Shown here piece after piece: positions 1 to 10,666 of a DNA stretch of 64,000 bases (the first letter of the stretch is position 1; every line of letters starts with the position of its first letter). A program made the position numbers and the translations under genes. The notes under the pieces were generated by a model that worked only from the letters and a program-made list of their open reading frames with translations, did no database searches and was not told the origin of the DNA. Where the stretch lies: NCBI GenBank assembly GCA_964016985.1, contig OZ024830.1, forward strand, positions 76,415,763 through 76,479,762, read 5' to 3'. The DNA is from Anodontia alba (Eukaryota; Mollusca; Bivalvia; Lucinida; Lucinidae).

Positions 1-835
1 GAAAACTCATTTTCTGAAAATGTATTAAAGACTAATGCCTGATACTTGCAATGTGTGATTAAAGTAGTAACACATTTTAGTTATAATCAAAATTTTGTCC
101 CCTGAGGGTTATCTGCCCTTGCCCTTGGGCTATATACATGTATGAAATTGTGTAATTTATAAATGTCTTCTTCTCTGAAACTACTTGAGCAATATTCACT
201 TGATTTCAAATGGGGACTTCTGTTGAAAGCGTATTGCCAATGTTTTCAAATGGTTCAGCGCCATTGAATAAGATGGCCGCCATGTCTATATATGGTAAAA
301 AAAAACCACTTAAAAATCTTCTTCTCCAGAACGAAGAAAGCTTTGGGGCTGAATCTTGGTATAGCATCGCTGTCTCAGCTCTACCAAGTTTGTTCAAATG
401 ATGATCGTAGGTTGTCCTTTGACCTTTTAACGGCAAGGTCAAATTTGTGTCTGTATATATTTGCATGGGGAAAAGTTGAAAAATCATTTTTTTTCAATAT
501 GTATTTAAGAGTAATGGCTGAAACTTACAATGTATGATTAAAGTAGTAAAACTTTCTAGTTAGGATCAAAATTTTGCTCCCAGGGGTTACCTTTCCTTGC
601 CCCTGGGCTGTATACAGGTATAAAATTATGAAATCTTTAAGCATCTTCTCTGAAACTGTTTGACTCATTTTCTTCAGATTTCACATGGGACCTTCTGTCA
701 AAAGGATGTTGACAGCTTGTTCAAATGGTTTTGCACCATTGGCATCTTCTTCTCCAGTACTAAGAAAGCTTTGAGGCTGAATCTTGGTATACAGCATCGG
801 TAACTCGAGTTCTACCAAGTTTGTTAAAATGATGA
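1..835. repeat. Two diverged tandem units, ~480 and ~380 bp
   Basis: Two successive copies of one sequence. Both run through AATCAAAATTTTG, a CCCTTGCCC-type segment, CTTCTTCTCCAG, GGCTGAATCTTGGTATA and CTACCAAGTTTGTT. Unit 1 is about 1-480 and unit 2 about 484-870; identity looks like 70-80 percent by eye. The short open frames here (for example 210-401) are chance readings through the repeat. No gene seen. Confidence 0.7.
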
Positions 836-1033
836 GACTAGGATGACCTTTGACTTTTTTATTGTATGGTCAAACGTGTGTCTCATTTGCTGTGGCAATA
901 CTGCAAGAATGTTGGATGGCATTTGCAAATATGCAATACTTGTTTTTATCAGGTGAGAAAATTATGGCCCATCGGCCAGGTTGCTTAATATCTTGAAAAC
1001 GCAGAGATGGATATTCATCACTTTCTGCAGAAC
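836..1033. repeat. ~195-bp segment duplicated on both sides of the mariner
   Basis: It begins CTAGGATGACCTTTGAC and ends with CTTGAAAACGCAGAGATGG and a TTTCTGCAGA stretch. The same sequence resumes at 2377-2575, straight after the mariner. The pre-insertion site was therefore already a tandem duplication, and the mariner entered at the TA of CTAGGAT at the start of the second copy. Confidence 0.7.
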
Positions 1034-1035
1034 TA

Positions 1036-2376
1036 CGAGGGTCCTGCAGAACGTTTTGTCATTGAGTTCGGATTACTTCAGTGCTACGTTTTATCAAACA
1101 TATTTTTATTACAAACCTACAAAGTATTCCCCCTTTACTGAAACACATTTTTATAACGTTTTACTCCGTCGCGAAAATCAGATAAATAGTTTTCTTTTAG
1201 TATCTGTTGGAGACACTAATAAACAGCGCTGCCAAGAGAACTTCTAGACGTATACTTATTTCCACAAAGCATTTTCTTAAGCCTTGGAAATAAAAAGAAG
1301 TCACAGGAACTCAGGTCAGGTGAATAAGGTGGATGGTTTAAAACTTTCACCATTTCAGAAGCCAAAAAAGACTTAACAACCTTACACTTATGAGAGGAGG
1401 CTTGTCATGTAAAAGGTGGACTCCTGACCATTCTTTGCTTTGTCGTTTCTTATTGTAAAACTCTTTCACTTTCTTCAGTACAGAATTTTTGTAGAATCGG
1501 CCAGTGACTGTATGACCAGATGGGCAAGACACTTGAACGACTGGCCCACTTGAATTAAAGAAAATTGCGTACAACACCTTTTTCGAACTTATGGTTCTCT
1601 TGGCAATACATGGGCGTTTTTTATCTTTTCGCTTCCATTGCTTATTATCAACCCTTCGTTGTGGCTAAAACATGTGCACCCAGGTTTCATCACCTGTTAG
1701 CAACTTAGAAATAACTCGACTTTTACACCCTTTGTATGTTTTCAAAAGTTCCCGGGCACATTTAAGGCGATGTGTCTTTTGCTCCTCAGTGAGCAAATGA
1801 GGTACCCACCTAGTGCAAACCTTTCTCAGGTCCAAACACTTTTTCAGAATTGTTTGCACATTGCCTTCTGATATGCCAGTACAACTAACTATATCTTTGA
1901 CAGACAATCGCGCATCCTGTTCAACCACAATCTTACAGCAGCGATGTTAGCCTTGGTAACAGAGGTTTTAGGCCTTCCAGGACGGGTATCATCTTCAACA
2001 GAAAATTTCCAAGCTTTCAAAGTTTTAACCCACCTAAAAGCGGTGCGCATTGAAATGGTCTGAGGTCCATATATACCACACAATTCTTTAAATATCTGCT
2101 TTGAATTTATATTAAGCCTAATGCGGCATTTAATAGAGCTACGAATTTCAGTCTTCTGAACCATGTTCCAATGTAACAAGTAAATTGGTCAGTGTATATG
2201 ACTGCATCTTTTTTTTCAATTTAAAATAACTCGGTCAGTTGGAAAGCAATTTGCACGAAATAAACGGGTATTGTTAGCTATTCAACACACCATTCAAGTG
2301 CAGTGAAGCATTTTAAAATATACCTGGGATAAAACTTAGGAAGCCTACTAGTGACAGAACTTTTGCACGACCCTCG
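1036..2376 (-). mobile_element. Degenerate mariner-family DNA transposon
   Basis: A 1341-bp element with inverted ends. The left end reads CGAGGGTCCTGCAGAACGTT and the reverse of the right end reads CGAGGGTCGTGCAAAAGTTC. It is flanked by TA at 1034-1035 and 2377-2378, the expected mariner/Tc1 target duplication. It contains one broken transposase on the minus strand. Length, ends, target site and protein all agree with the mariner family. Non-autonomous now because the transposase is broken. Confidence 0.93.
1135..2164 (-). pseudogene. Mariner transposase pseudogene (DD34D)
   Basis: Read on the minus strand from ATG at 2162-2164 (MVQKTEIRSS) to TAA at 1135-1137, about 345 codons, the usual mariner length. 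Visible in order: a helix-turn-helix region with FRWVKTLKAW and EDDTRPGRPKTSVT; the mariner signature WVPHLLTEEQK; TGDETWVH (first catalytic Asp); LLHD (second Asp); YSPDLSSCDFFLF (third Asp, 34 residues after the second once the frame is followed). Breaks: a one-base frameshift near 1934, an in-frame TAG at 1665-1667 after VHMF, a one-base frameshift just after LLHD near 1400, and a further TAG in the C-terminal part near 1205. The enzyme would cut and paste the element, but this copy cannot be made intact. The family call is firm; the subfamily is not assigned. Confidence 0.93.
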
Positions 2377-2600
2377 TAGGATTACCTTTGACTTTTTATT
2401 GTATGGTCAAATTTGTGTCCAAGTTCCTGTGGCAATACTGGAAGAATGGTGGATGGCAATGTGCAAATATGCAATAGTTGTTTTATTAGATGAGCGAATT
2501 GTGGCCCATGGACCTCTTGTTTCCTAATATCTTGAAAACGCAGTGATGGCTATTCATCATTTTCTGCAGACACATTGATATCAATCAGGTGTACCTACAA
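2377..2600. repeat. Second copy of the 836-1033 segment
   Basis: AGGATTACCTTTGACTTTTT through CTTGAAAACGCAGTGATGG matches 836-1033 closely. It is the host sequence downstream of the mariner. Confidence 0.7.
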
Positions 2601-2659
2601 AAGAGAAAATCAGGGCTAGGGGCCAATTCTCTTGGAGTTATTGCCCTTTGTAAAATTTC

Positions 2660-3420
2660 TCCATGCAGTCAAAGTTTGTGTGCAAACTATCTCTTTAACC
2701 AATGGTTGGAAATAGACTAATCTAGCACAGATACATTATCAGGATATGGGAAAGAAGTTAGAAGGTTTTGGTGACATTGACCCTATTTTCAAGGTCACTA
2801 CATTATAAATACTAAACAAGTGAGCCTTGTGTCTATCTCATGAATCAATGGAATAGATGGAATTTGACCAAACTAGCACAGATACATCATTTGGAGTCGG
2901 GAAAGAAATTTTTCGATTTTGATGACATTTATCTCATTTTCAAGGTCACAACGGCACTTTGAAACCCAAATTTTGATAGAAAAAAAAGCTTGTGTGCACA
3001 CTGTGTCTTGAACCAATGACTGGAATTATTACAAACTAGCACAGATCTATCGTTAGGACATGGGAAAGACATGTTTATATTTTTGTGACCTTGACGTCAT
3101 TTTCAAGGTCACTTTCTTATTGACCTCATTTTCAAGATCACTACATTATAACCTTGACCTCATTTCCAAGATCACTACATTATAAAGAGTCAAAAAATGA
3201 GTATTGTGTGCACCCTATCTCATGAATCAGTGGGTGGAATTTATTCAAACTAGCAAAAATACTATACCTTATTTTCAAGGTCATTCTGACACATTGAAAC
3301 TAAAATTTTAATAGAGAAAAGCTTGCTTGCACACTATATCTTGAACCAATATTTGGAGTTTGACCAAACCAGCACAGATACGTCAATTGGATGACACTTT
3401 AAAACTAAAATTTTGATAGA
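2660..3420. repeat. Diverged tandem repeat interrupted by the CAAGAGG element
   Basis: Repeated units contain GTGTGCACACTATCTC, TTGAACCAATGGTTGGAAT, CAAACTAGCACAGATAC and TTTTCAAGGTCACT. The array stops at 3420 in TTTTGATAGAAA and resumes at about 5730 with AAGCTTATGTGCACAC, so the element between is an insertion into it. No coding potential seen. Confidence 0.75.
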
Positions 3421-5729
3421 AACAAGAGGACCACGATGGTCCTATATCGCTCACCTGAGCAAACAGCTTTGCATACTTACTGTTGAAGTTTCAGCCAAGT
3501 TCACTGCTCTAAGATTTTTGTATAAATTTTATAGCCCTGCACCCCAGTGGCCATGTTTTTTTTTCATGCATCATGATGGCTTGAACTGAATATTGAAAGA
3601 AGGTCACCAAAGGAACAATTTTGCCGTTATATTGAAATTGGTCCAGTGGTTTCTGACAAAAAGATTTTTAAAATGTCTTATATAGATATATAGGGAAATT
3701 AAGCCCCACCCTGTAACAGCCATGTTTTTTGACAAATCATGACAGCTTGAACAAACTTGGTAGAGGGTAACCAAAGGAAAAATCCTGCCAAGTTATATTG
3801 AAATCGGTTCAGTGGTTTCTGACAAGAACATTTTTAAAGTTTTCTATTTAGATATATAGGGAAAATAAGCCCCACACCTAGCAACCATGTTTTTTGACTA
3901 ATCATGATTGCTTGAACAATCTTGGTAGAGGGTCACCAAAGCAACATTCCTGCCAAGTAATATTGAAATCAGTCAGGTGGTTTCTGACAGAAGAATTTTA
4001 AAGTTTTCTATACAGATATATACGGAAAATAAGCCCCGCCCCCCTGACGGCCATGTTTTTTGACGTATCATGAGGGCGCAATCTTGGTAGAAGGTCGCCA
4101 AAGCAACATTCCTGTCAAGTTACATTGAACTCAATCCAACGGTTTCCTACCAGAAGATTTTTTAAGTTTTCTATATAGATATATAGGGAAAATATGCCCC
4201 GCCCCCCTAGCGGCCATGTTGTTTGATGAATCATGATGGCTTGAACAATCTTGGTAGAGGGTCACCAAAGAAACATTCCTGCCAAGTTATATTGAAATCG
4301 GTCCATTGGTTTCTGACAAGAAGAGTTTTAAACTTTTCTATATAGATATATTGGGAAAATAAGCCCCTCCCCCTGGCGTCCATGTTTTTTGACGAATCAT
4401 GATAACTTGAACAATCTTGGAAGAGGGTCAACAAGGGAAGATTTCTACCAAGTTATAATGAAATCGGTCCAGTGGTTTATGACAAGAAGATTTTTAAAGT
4501 TTTCTACATGTATATAGATATATAGGGAAAATAAGCCCCGCCCCCTAGCGGCCATGTTTTTTGACGAATCATGACGGCTTGAACAATCTTGGTAGAGGGT
4601 CACCAAAGCAACATTCCTGTCGTTACATTGAACTCGAGCCAACGGTTTCTTACGAGAAGATTTTTAAAGTTTTCTTTATAGATATATAGGGAAAATATGC
4701 TCCGCCTCTTAGTGGCCATGTTTTTTGACGAATCATGACAGCTTGAACAACCTTGGTAGAGGGTCACCAAAGCAACATTCCTGCCAAGTTATATTGAAAT
4801 TGGATATAGGGAAAATAAGCCCCGCACCCCCCCCCTCCCCCCCCTAACCGCACCCCCCGGGCGGCCATGTTTTTTGACGAATCCAAATGGCTTGAACAAT
4901 CTTGATAGAGGATCACCAAACGAACATTTCTGCAAAATTATATTGAAATCGTTCTAGTGGTTTCTGACAAGAAGATTTTTAAACTTTTCTATATAGATAT
5001 ATAGGGAAAATAAGCCCCGCCCCCTGGCGGCCATGTTTTTTTACGAATCCAAATGGCTTGAACAATCTTAGTAAAGGATCACCAATGGAACATTTCTGCA
5101 AAATTATATAGAAATTGGTTCAGTGGTTTCTGACATGAAGATTTTGAAAGTTTTCTATATAGATTATATAGGGAAAATAAGCCCCGCCCCCTGGCGGCCA
5201 TGCTTTTTGACGAATCCAAATGGCTCGAACAATCTTGGTAGAGGATCACCGAAGGAACATTTCTGCAAAAATTATATTGAAATTGGTCCAGTGGTTTCTG
5301 ACAAGAAGATTTTTAGAGTTTTCTATGTAGATATATAGGGAAAATAAGCCCCGCCCCCTGGTGGCCATGTTTTTTCACGAATCCAAATGGCTTGAACAAT
5401 CTTGGTAGAGGATCACCAAAGGAACGTTTCTGCAAAATTATATTGAAATCGGTCCAGTGGTTTCTGACAAGAAGAGTTTTTAAGTTTTTAGTTAAAAAAT
5501 CTATTTTTAGCTCCTGTGACCTACATATGCAATGGACCGGAACCATTTGAACAACTTTGAAAGAGGACCAACCAAGGATCATTCCTGTGAAGTTTGGTGA
5601 AAATCCAATCAGTGGTTTAGGAGGAGATGTTGTTTAAAGATTGTGGACGGACAGACGGACGACGACGACGATGGACGATGGGTGATCACAATAGCTCACC
5701 TTGAGCCTTAGGCTCAGGTGAGCTAAAAA
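3421..5729 (+). mobile_element. CAAGAGG...GGTGAGCTAAAAA element 1, ~167-bp tandem core
   Basis: It starts AACAAGAGGACCACGATGGT and a GCTCACCTGAGC motif. It ends with a near-perfect hairpin (AGCTCACC, TTGAGCC, loop, GGCTCA, GGTGAGCT) followed by AAAAA. Between lie about 12 tandem units of ~167 bp. Each has GGCCATGTTTTTTGACGAAT, TTGAACAATCTTGGTAGAGG, TTATATTGAAATCGGTCCAG and TATAGATATATAGGGAAAAT. The hairpin directly before CTAA resembles Helitron/Helentron-type ends, and the tandem core resembles the bivalve 'pearl' kind of element; both comparisons are inference. It encodes no protein I can see; open frames in it are readings of the repeat unit. Confidence 0.8.
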
Positions 5730-6031
5730 AGCTTATGTGCACACTATCTCTTGAACCAATAGTTGGAATTCTACCAAACTAGCATGGATACATCAACTGG
5801 AGGGGGAAAGAAATTATTAGGTTTTACTGACTTTTACCTCATTTTCAAGGTCACTACAACGTCTCTACAGTGACATTGCCATAGTTGTTGACTGGGACAT
5901 CATACCACAAAAAATTGTTTTTCATTATGCTATTTGGGTGAACTACAAATCTTACATATCAGTGCCATCCATTTTGAAAAATAAGGTGTCTTGTTTTGTT
6001 TTCTGTACTAGTCATTACTGTGTTGGGCTCC
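5730..6031. repeat. Remainder of the 2660-3420 array, then unassigned sequence
   Basis: 5730-5870 continues the host array (CTCTTGAACCAATAGTTGG, TTTTCAAGGTCACTAC). 5871-6031 shows no recognisable gene or repeat. Confidence 0.6.
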
Positions 6032-6429
6032 GGGATAACTTGGGGTCATTTTGGTACAGATGTGTGGCCAAACATTTTGAAACCCATTCCATTTATATAC
6101 CTGGGCTCTGACAATTGGGGCCCATTCATATACTTACCGTCCAAACTTGCCAACTATACATATACAAGTATGGGACACAGAATAGCTTCTAGGGAAGAAT
6201 AATCGACCTATTTAGACTGCTTCTACGATCCAAAAGCTTACTTATTAAGACAATTTCGGGAAAATAGAGCAATTTTAAGGCTATAGACAAGCTTCAGCCA
6301 CAAAACCCCGAGCCATTTATATACCAAACACTGAAAAGATAGGGCCATTCATATATTTTAAGAGCTACTAAAAATAGAGGGCCATTTGGGCCACACTGAA
6401 TTATTACACTTTATATAGGGAGTTACCCC
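6032..6429. mobile_element. ~400-bp non-autonomous element, GGGATAACTT...AGTTACCCC, copy 1
   Basis: Short inverted ends (GGGATAACTTGGG and GGGAGTTACCCC) enclose a body with repeated CATTCATATAC phrases (CCCATTCATATACTT, GGGCCATTCATATA). A second copy with the same order of motifs lies at 7858-8267. No coding capacity. Confidence 0.65.
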
Positions 6430-7060
6430 GTTGAGGTGGGTGGGGAGTGGGTATCTAAAAAGCATAGCTTATTGATACTTTCTTTTTCATTTCATACTGT
6501 TATTGTGGTTTTATTGCCAGGTATGCCAGGTAACTATTGAAAGAGGCAGGGACATTTATTATCAGCCAGCATAAGAAAAAAAAGTAAAGACAGCATTTAC
6601 TTATAATGGGATAACTAACACTTATAATACAGGGGCAGATTCAGATGGGGTTCGTGGGGCTCAGTCGAACTCCGCTTTGACTCAAAATTTCTTTTTCATG
6701 GGAAATTTTGGATAAATCTGATGTACTCGGGATACCGTACTTACCCTAAATATTCACACCCTTTATCTGATATTTCCCTTTAAAAAAAAGTCCATTTTAT
6801 TACCCGTGACTGTGTTTTAAGTTGTTGGGTGAGAGGCAAAAAGTGTAGATTGGTCAGATCTTTGTCTACACAGTTTGCTCAGGCCTGTCTGTCTGAATAC
6901 GAAGAGTAAGCAATTCGAAGCCTCTCAGAAATTATTTTGAACATGTCCCTGTAATATGACTTCAAAAGCTTAAACAAGTTAAATCAAAATATAGAATGAA
7001 GTGAAGAAGGTTGTTATCGCAAGCTATATTTTGTTGACTGAAATGTTATCTTTTACCCAG
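6430..7060. other. Unassigned non-coding stretch
   Basis: I see no gene, tRNA or clear repeat here. It directly precedes the exon candidate at 7061-7154 and could be intron. Confidence 0.4.
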
Positions 7061-7154
7061 TTTGTATATAAGTGCAAAGGCCGCAGCAGCTATGAGTGGT
7101 TTGGGTGGCTAGAATACAAGGATGTCTGGTCAGAATCTCTCAAATTGGATACAG
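7061..7154 (+). CDS. Possible internal coding exon, unrecognised
   Basis: A 94-base open stretch bounded by good splice sites: a pyrimidine-rich tract ending TTTTACCCAG with a TTGACTG branch-like motif upstream, and ACAG followed by GTAAAT downstream. It reads FVYKCKGRSSYEWFGWLEYK, then DVWSESLKLDT, entering in phase 0 and leaving in phase 1. The residue mix (Trp, Tyr, Lys, Glu) is more protein-like than the neighbouring frames. I do not recognise a family. No companion exon was found in the window, so it may be chance. Confidence 0.3.
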
Positions 7155-7857
7155 GTAAATATTTAAATATGTGTATGCGCAAAAGAGTGGCATTCTTATC
7201 AACAAACTGTATGTTGATTTATAAAGGTTTGGTTCAATAAAGTTGAATATATATTTATGGGGAATAGATACGCTTTCAAGGGAGGTAACGCTGTCAAATT
7301 CGTTTGATATCTTCCTAAAATGACTACTCTAGAAAGCAAAGAATTTCTCCCATGGGGAAGAGGGGGTGCAAATTCTTATTTTTCAGAGTTGATACCATCA
7401 GCTTAATGTAGAGCGATTCCCAGCAGCGTGTAAAATTGTCTCCCTTCTGAAAAATGACGGACAGTCTGCCAAATGTATGCACGCACTTTAAGACAGAAAA
7501 TTATGTTATAGTTATGTATTGTTTCATAAGTACATAAATAATTGGTATAGTCAGTCCGTTTCGATGGAAAATATTCCTTTTCGGTGTTCAGTAGGACTGC
7601 GGCTCGGGTTTCATATTTTACCCAACACTGTAGATTTGGCGCCTTTTACTGGCGTATCCATATTCGTATGCCGATATTATACTCAGTATGATTCAAAGTC
7701 TTATTAATTCAGATGGTTAATGTTTTCTTTATTTATTTATTTGCTATTTTTAAGCATCAGAGTGCAGTATGTTTAAATGCAGAATTTAGAGTTTTCAGTC
7801 TTATCAGGGAACTGTTTTAGGTAGTTATTAGATTGGTAGTAACTCGGGGTGGGGGGG
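7155..7857. other. Unassigned stretch
   Basis: I see no gene or established repeat family. It ends in a run of G that abuts the next element. Confidence 0.4.
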
Positions 7858-8267
7858 GGGTAACTTAAGGGTAATTTTGGTACGGGTGTGCAAGCCAGTA
7901 TTTCAAAACCTACCCCATTCATATACCTGGCCTTTGAAAAAACGGACCCATTCATATACTTGATCATCCAAAATGTTGACCTATTCATATACTGCCCTTT
8001 GATTTTTGTATCCATTTTTTGCTGGTTGTTACACAAATATCAGTCAATTCCAAGAGGATAAGCAGCCTCGAAAAATATCTGAGCGAAAAATATGTGCATA
8101 TACCAGGATGTCAGAAAAATGGGGCCTTTCACAAAGGAATCCAGAAAAATAGGGCCATTCATATACTTTTTGTTGAAAAAAGGGGGCCAATCATATACCT
8201 GGCAGTGCTGAAAAAGGGGGCTATTCGGCACGCACATCCGTACTATGCCATATATAGGAAGTTACCC
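7858..8267. mobile_element. ~400-bp non-autonomous element, GGGTAACTT...AAGTTACCC, copy 2
   Basis: Same ends and internal CATTCATATAC phrases as 6032-6429. It is bordered on the left by a G run and on the right by a C run (8268-8296), so the exact ends are blurred by homopolymers. Confidence 0.65.
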
Positions 8268-8473
8268 ACCCCCCCCCCCCCCACCCCCCACCCCCCACGA
8301 TGGTAGTAACATGGAAACGGATTGTCGAAATGTGGTCATGTTTAATCTGATGATGGTTTGGCAGCTCCCCCGCCAACAAAATGGCATGGTATAATTTGCC
8401 ATCTGTTTTAGGTTTACTTAAAATACTAACAAATTAGCATTTTGTAATCCAAATGCTTTCTCTACTTTTTCAT

Positions 8474-8750
8474 TATGAAACATGTCTATATAATGTTGAC
8501 TCCCTTAAACCCCACTTGTATATATACTGGGGTTTACAGGTGTATACATTATTGTTCTTATTTCTGATCAGAAACATAGATTGTGGATACTCATTAGAAC
8601 CGCCTTGCTGATGCAGTTCTAACGAGTACCCACAATCTATGTTTTGAGCAGAAATATGAAAAATATCCGAATTTTTAATCTGAAAATTTTCATTTTTTGG
8701 TGGAAAAAAATTCAGTGTATTTGCATACCGGTAGGCTTGTTTTCATAATG
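8474..8750 (-). mobile_element. MITE-B3
   Basis: Core palindrome: ATAGATTGTGGATACTCATT then its complement AACGAGTACCCACAATCTAT. The outer parts (ACCCCACTTGTATATATACT and CCGGTAGGCTTGTTTTCAT) match the copies at 17243-17519 and 38240-38521 in reverse orientation. No coding content. Confidence 0.7.
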
Positions 8751-9116
8751 TTGATGATAAATGGGGGCAACTCAGTTCTGACTGCCTGTGATTTTGTGTT
8801 ATACATTTTCTGGACAAGATAATGTAAGGGAAATATGTACATGTACACGTTAAGGGTATGAACCGCTGTTTGAACTGGTGTTTCTCCTTCTGAAAAGGGT
8901 CTACTCTAAAACTGAATTTGCATATTTCTTTATATCATCTAATGAAAGTTTTTTTGTTTTTTGCTTTTTTTGTTTGTTTGTTTTTTTTTTTTTTGTTTTT
9001 GTTTTTTTGTTTTGTTTCACAAAAAGTAAATAGCTTTTTGTAATAGAAATACTTTCTCTACTTTTGTTATGTTAAGGACCATTGATACACTTCCGGAGAA
9101 GTTAGCTGTCGAATTT
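8751..9116. other. Unassigned, with T-rich tract
   Basis: 8945-9016 is a T/G-poor homopolymer-like tract of T runs. A small MITE-C fragment (CTTCTGAAAAGGGTCTACTC) lies near 8885-8915. No gene seen. Confidence 0.5.
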
Positions 9117-9246
9117 CAATTTACCCCTTCTGAAAAGGGGTCTCTCCAAAAGGAAAGACTTTGCTCCACTTGACAACAAATGTTTTCCTTTTAGAATACA
9201 TGCACACTCCTTTTCAGGTGGGGAATGTTGTGCAGGAAAGCAATCA
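9117..9246. mobile_element. MITE-C, diverged
   Basis: Arms with CCCCTTCTGAAAAGGGGTCT on the left and a weaker complement on the right. It ends in GTGCAGGAAAGCA, the family terminus (CCTGTTTGCTTTCCTGCA in the other orientation). It directly abuts the MITE-A copy. Confidence 0.55.
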
Positions 9247-9490
9247 GGGCCCAGCTGTTCGAAACTAACGATGTCGTTAGTTAACATATCGTTAAAACTT
9301 TGATCATTAAATATGGCATGTATGCTAATATTTTTGCTGAAAAAATGTGAGTAGCTTTTGCATTTGCAAAAGCTACTCACATTTTTTCAGCAAAAATAAG
9401 TGTGAATTATATATTGTACTTACTAGAGCAGTTAACATTTTGACCACTAATGATCTCGTTAAGCTAACAATGCTTTGAACAACTGGGCCC
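9247..9490. mobile_element. MITE-A copy 1
   Basis: A 244-bp foldback element. The ends GGGCCCAGCTGTTC and GAACAACTGGGCCC enclose the palindromic core TGTGAGTAGCTTTTGC and its complement. With the adjoining CA and TG the end would read CAGGGCCCAG, which is hAT-like. A target duplication is not clear. Confidence 0.8.
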
Positions 9491-10666
9491 TGGAATTCAC
9501 ATAAATTGTCTCCTTTCTAAGCAATAATTAAAAAAGAATAGCAGGTGTTTCCATTATCCTTTAGAACAATAGTTAATAATCTGTCAGCTGTAAATGATGT
9601 GTGGACTTTTTATGGCATTATCTAATACTCACATGAGCCGCACCAAGCCAAAACGTGCCTTCGGGGCATGCATGAACAGCGAAGGCCCAGATCAGACTGT
9701 ATCATTCCGATACGATTTTGATCCCTGATGCTACCTGTTATGTCTAAGATGATCAACCGTGCTATTGTTCTCCTAGTGCAGCTAAAAGCTCTCTACTCGC
9801 TGTCACTGTTTGATCGGCACTGAGCATACCTATAGCCTGGTTACGCTGGTCCTGATTTAGCTCATTGCACTTAGGAAGAATCTTTTGTGGTGTTCTTATT
9901 GGCAAGACATTTGAGAATGCCTTTTTGGCAAACAAATTGTTCTATGACGTATGTGGCTTATTTGCACATGCAAAATAAGAAAACAATCTGCACTATGTTG
10001 CAAGCGGTTACAGTCAGCTAGGTGTAATTGAAAATATACAGCACTACAAATATTTTATACGAGTATATAATTTAAGGTGATACTCCAGATATATGCGGAA
10101 TATTTTTGCTGAGTGTATATACCATGTCTGTTGAAGAGAGACCACAAAAATAACACAGACATTTACACAAAATACGACTGTGTTCAAATTCTGTTAACAG
10201 CGAGTTCGAGAGATACAGTACTAGTTGTTTGGAGATCAGTGGTTTTGGGTGACAAGCCCAGTCTGAAAAAGATTTCAAAACTGTTTGTAAAAAGATTGAA
10301 TGAAGATCATTCTTGCAAGTAAGTAAGTCAGATTGGAATATAAATGAGCCACAACGTTAGAAAATGTACTTTCTGACGTGCACACAACGAAAACTCAAAT
10401 GAGCCTGCGCATCCACGCAGTCTGATTAGAGTCCCTGTTGTCCACATAAAGAAATGTTACATCATTGGTGGCTATCCAAAAAGCACTTAATGAAAATTCC
10501 GATCAGAATGCGCAGGCTGATCGAAATTTTAGCCGGGGGCACGCTACCGAAGGTATGTTTGCTGGCGTTGTGGCTTATACCGTCTCGATATGACGGAAAT
10601 AATGTTGAAAAAAAATGTAAAACGCAAAATCATCATCATCATCATATTTGGAATAAATTCATCTGA
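9491..10666. other. Unassigned, with MITE-K-like remnants
   Basis: 9600-9720 and 10345-10530 contain MITE-K phrases (AACGTGCCTTCGGGGCATGC; GCGCAGGCTGATCGAAATTT). The rest shows no gene or clear repeat. Confidence 0.4.
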
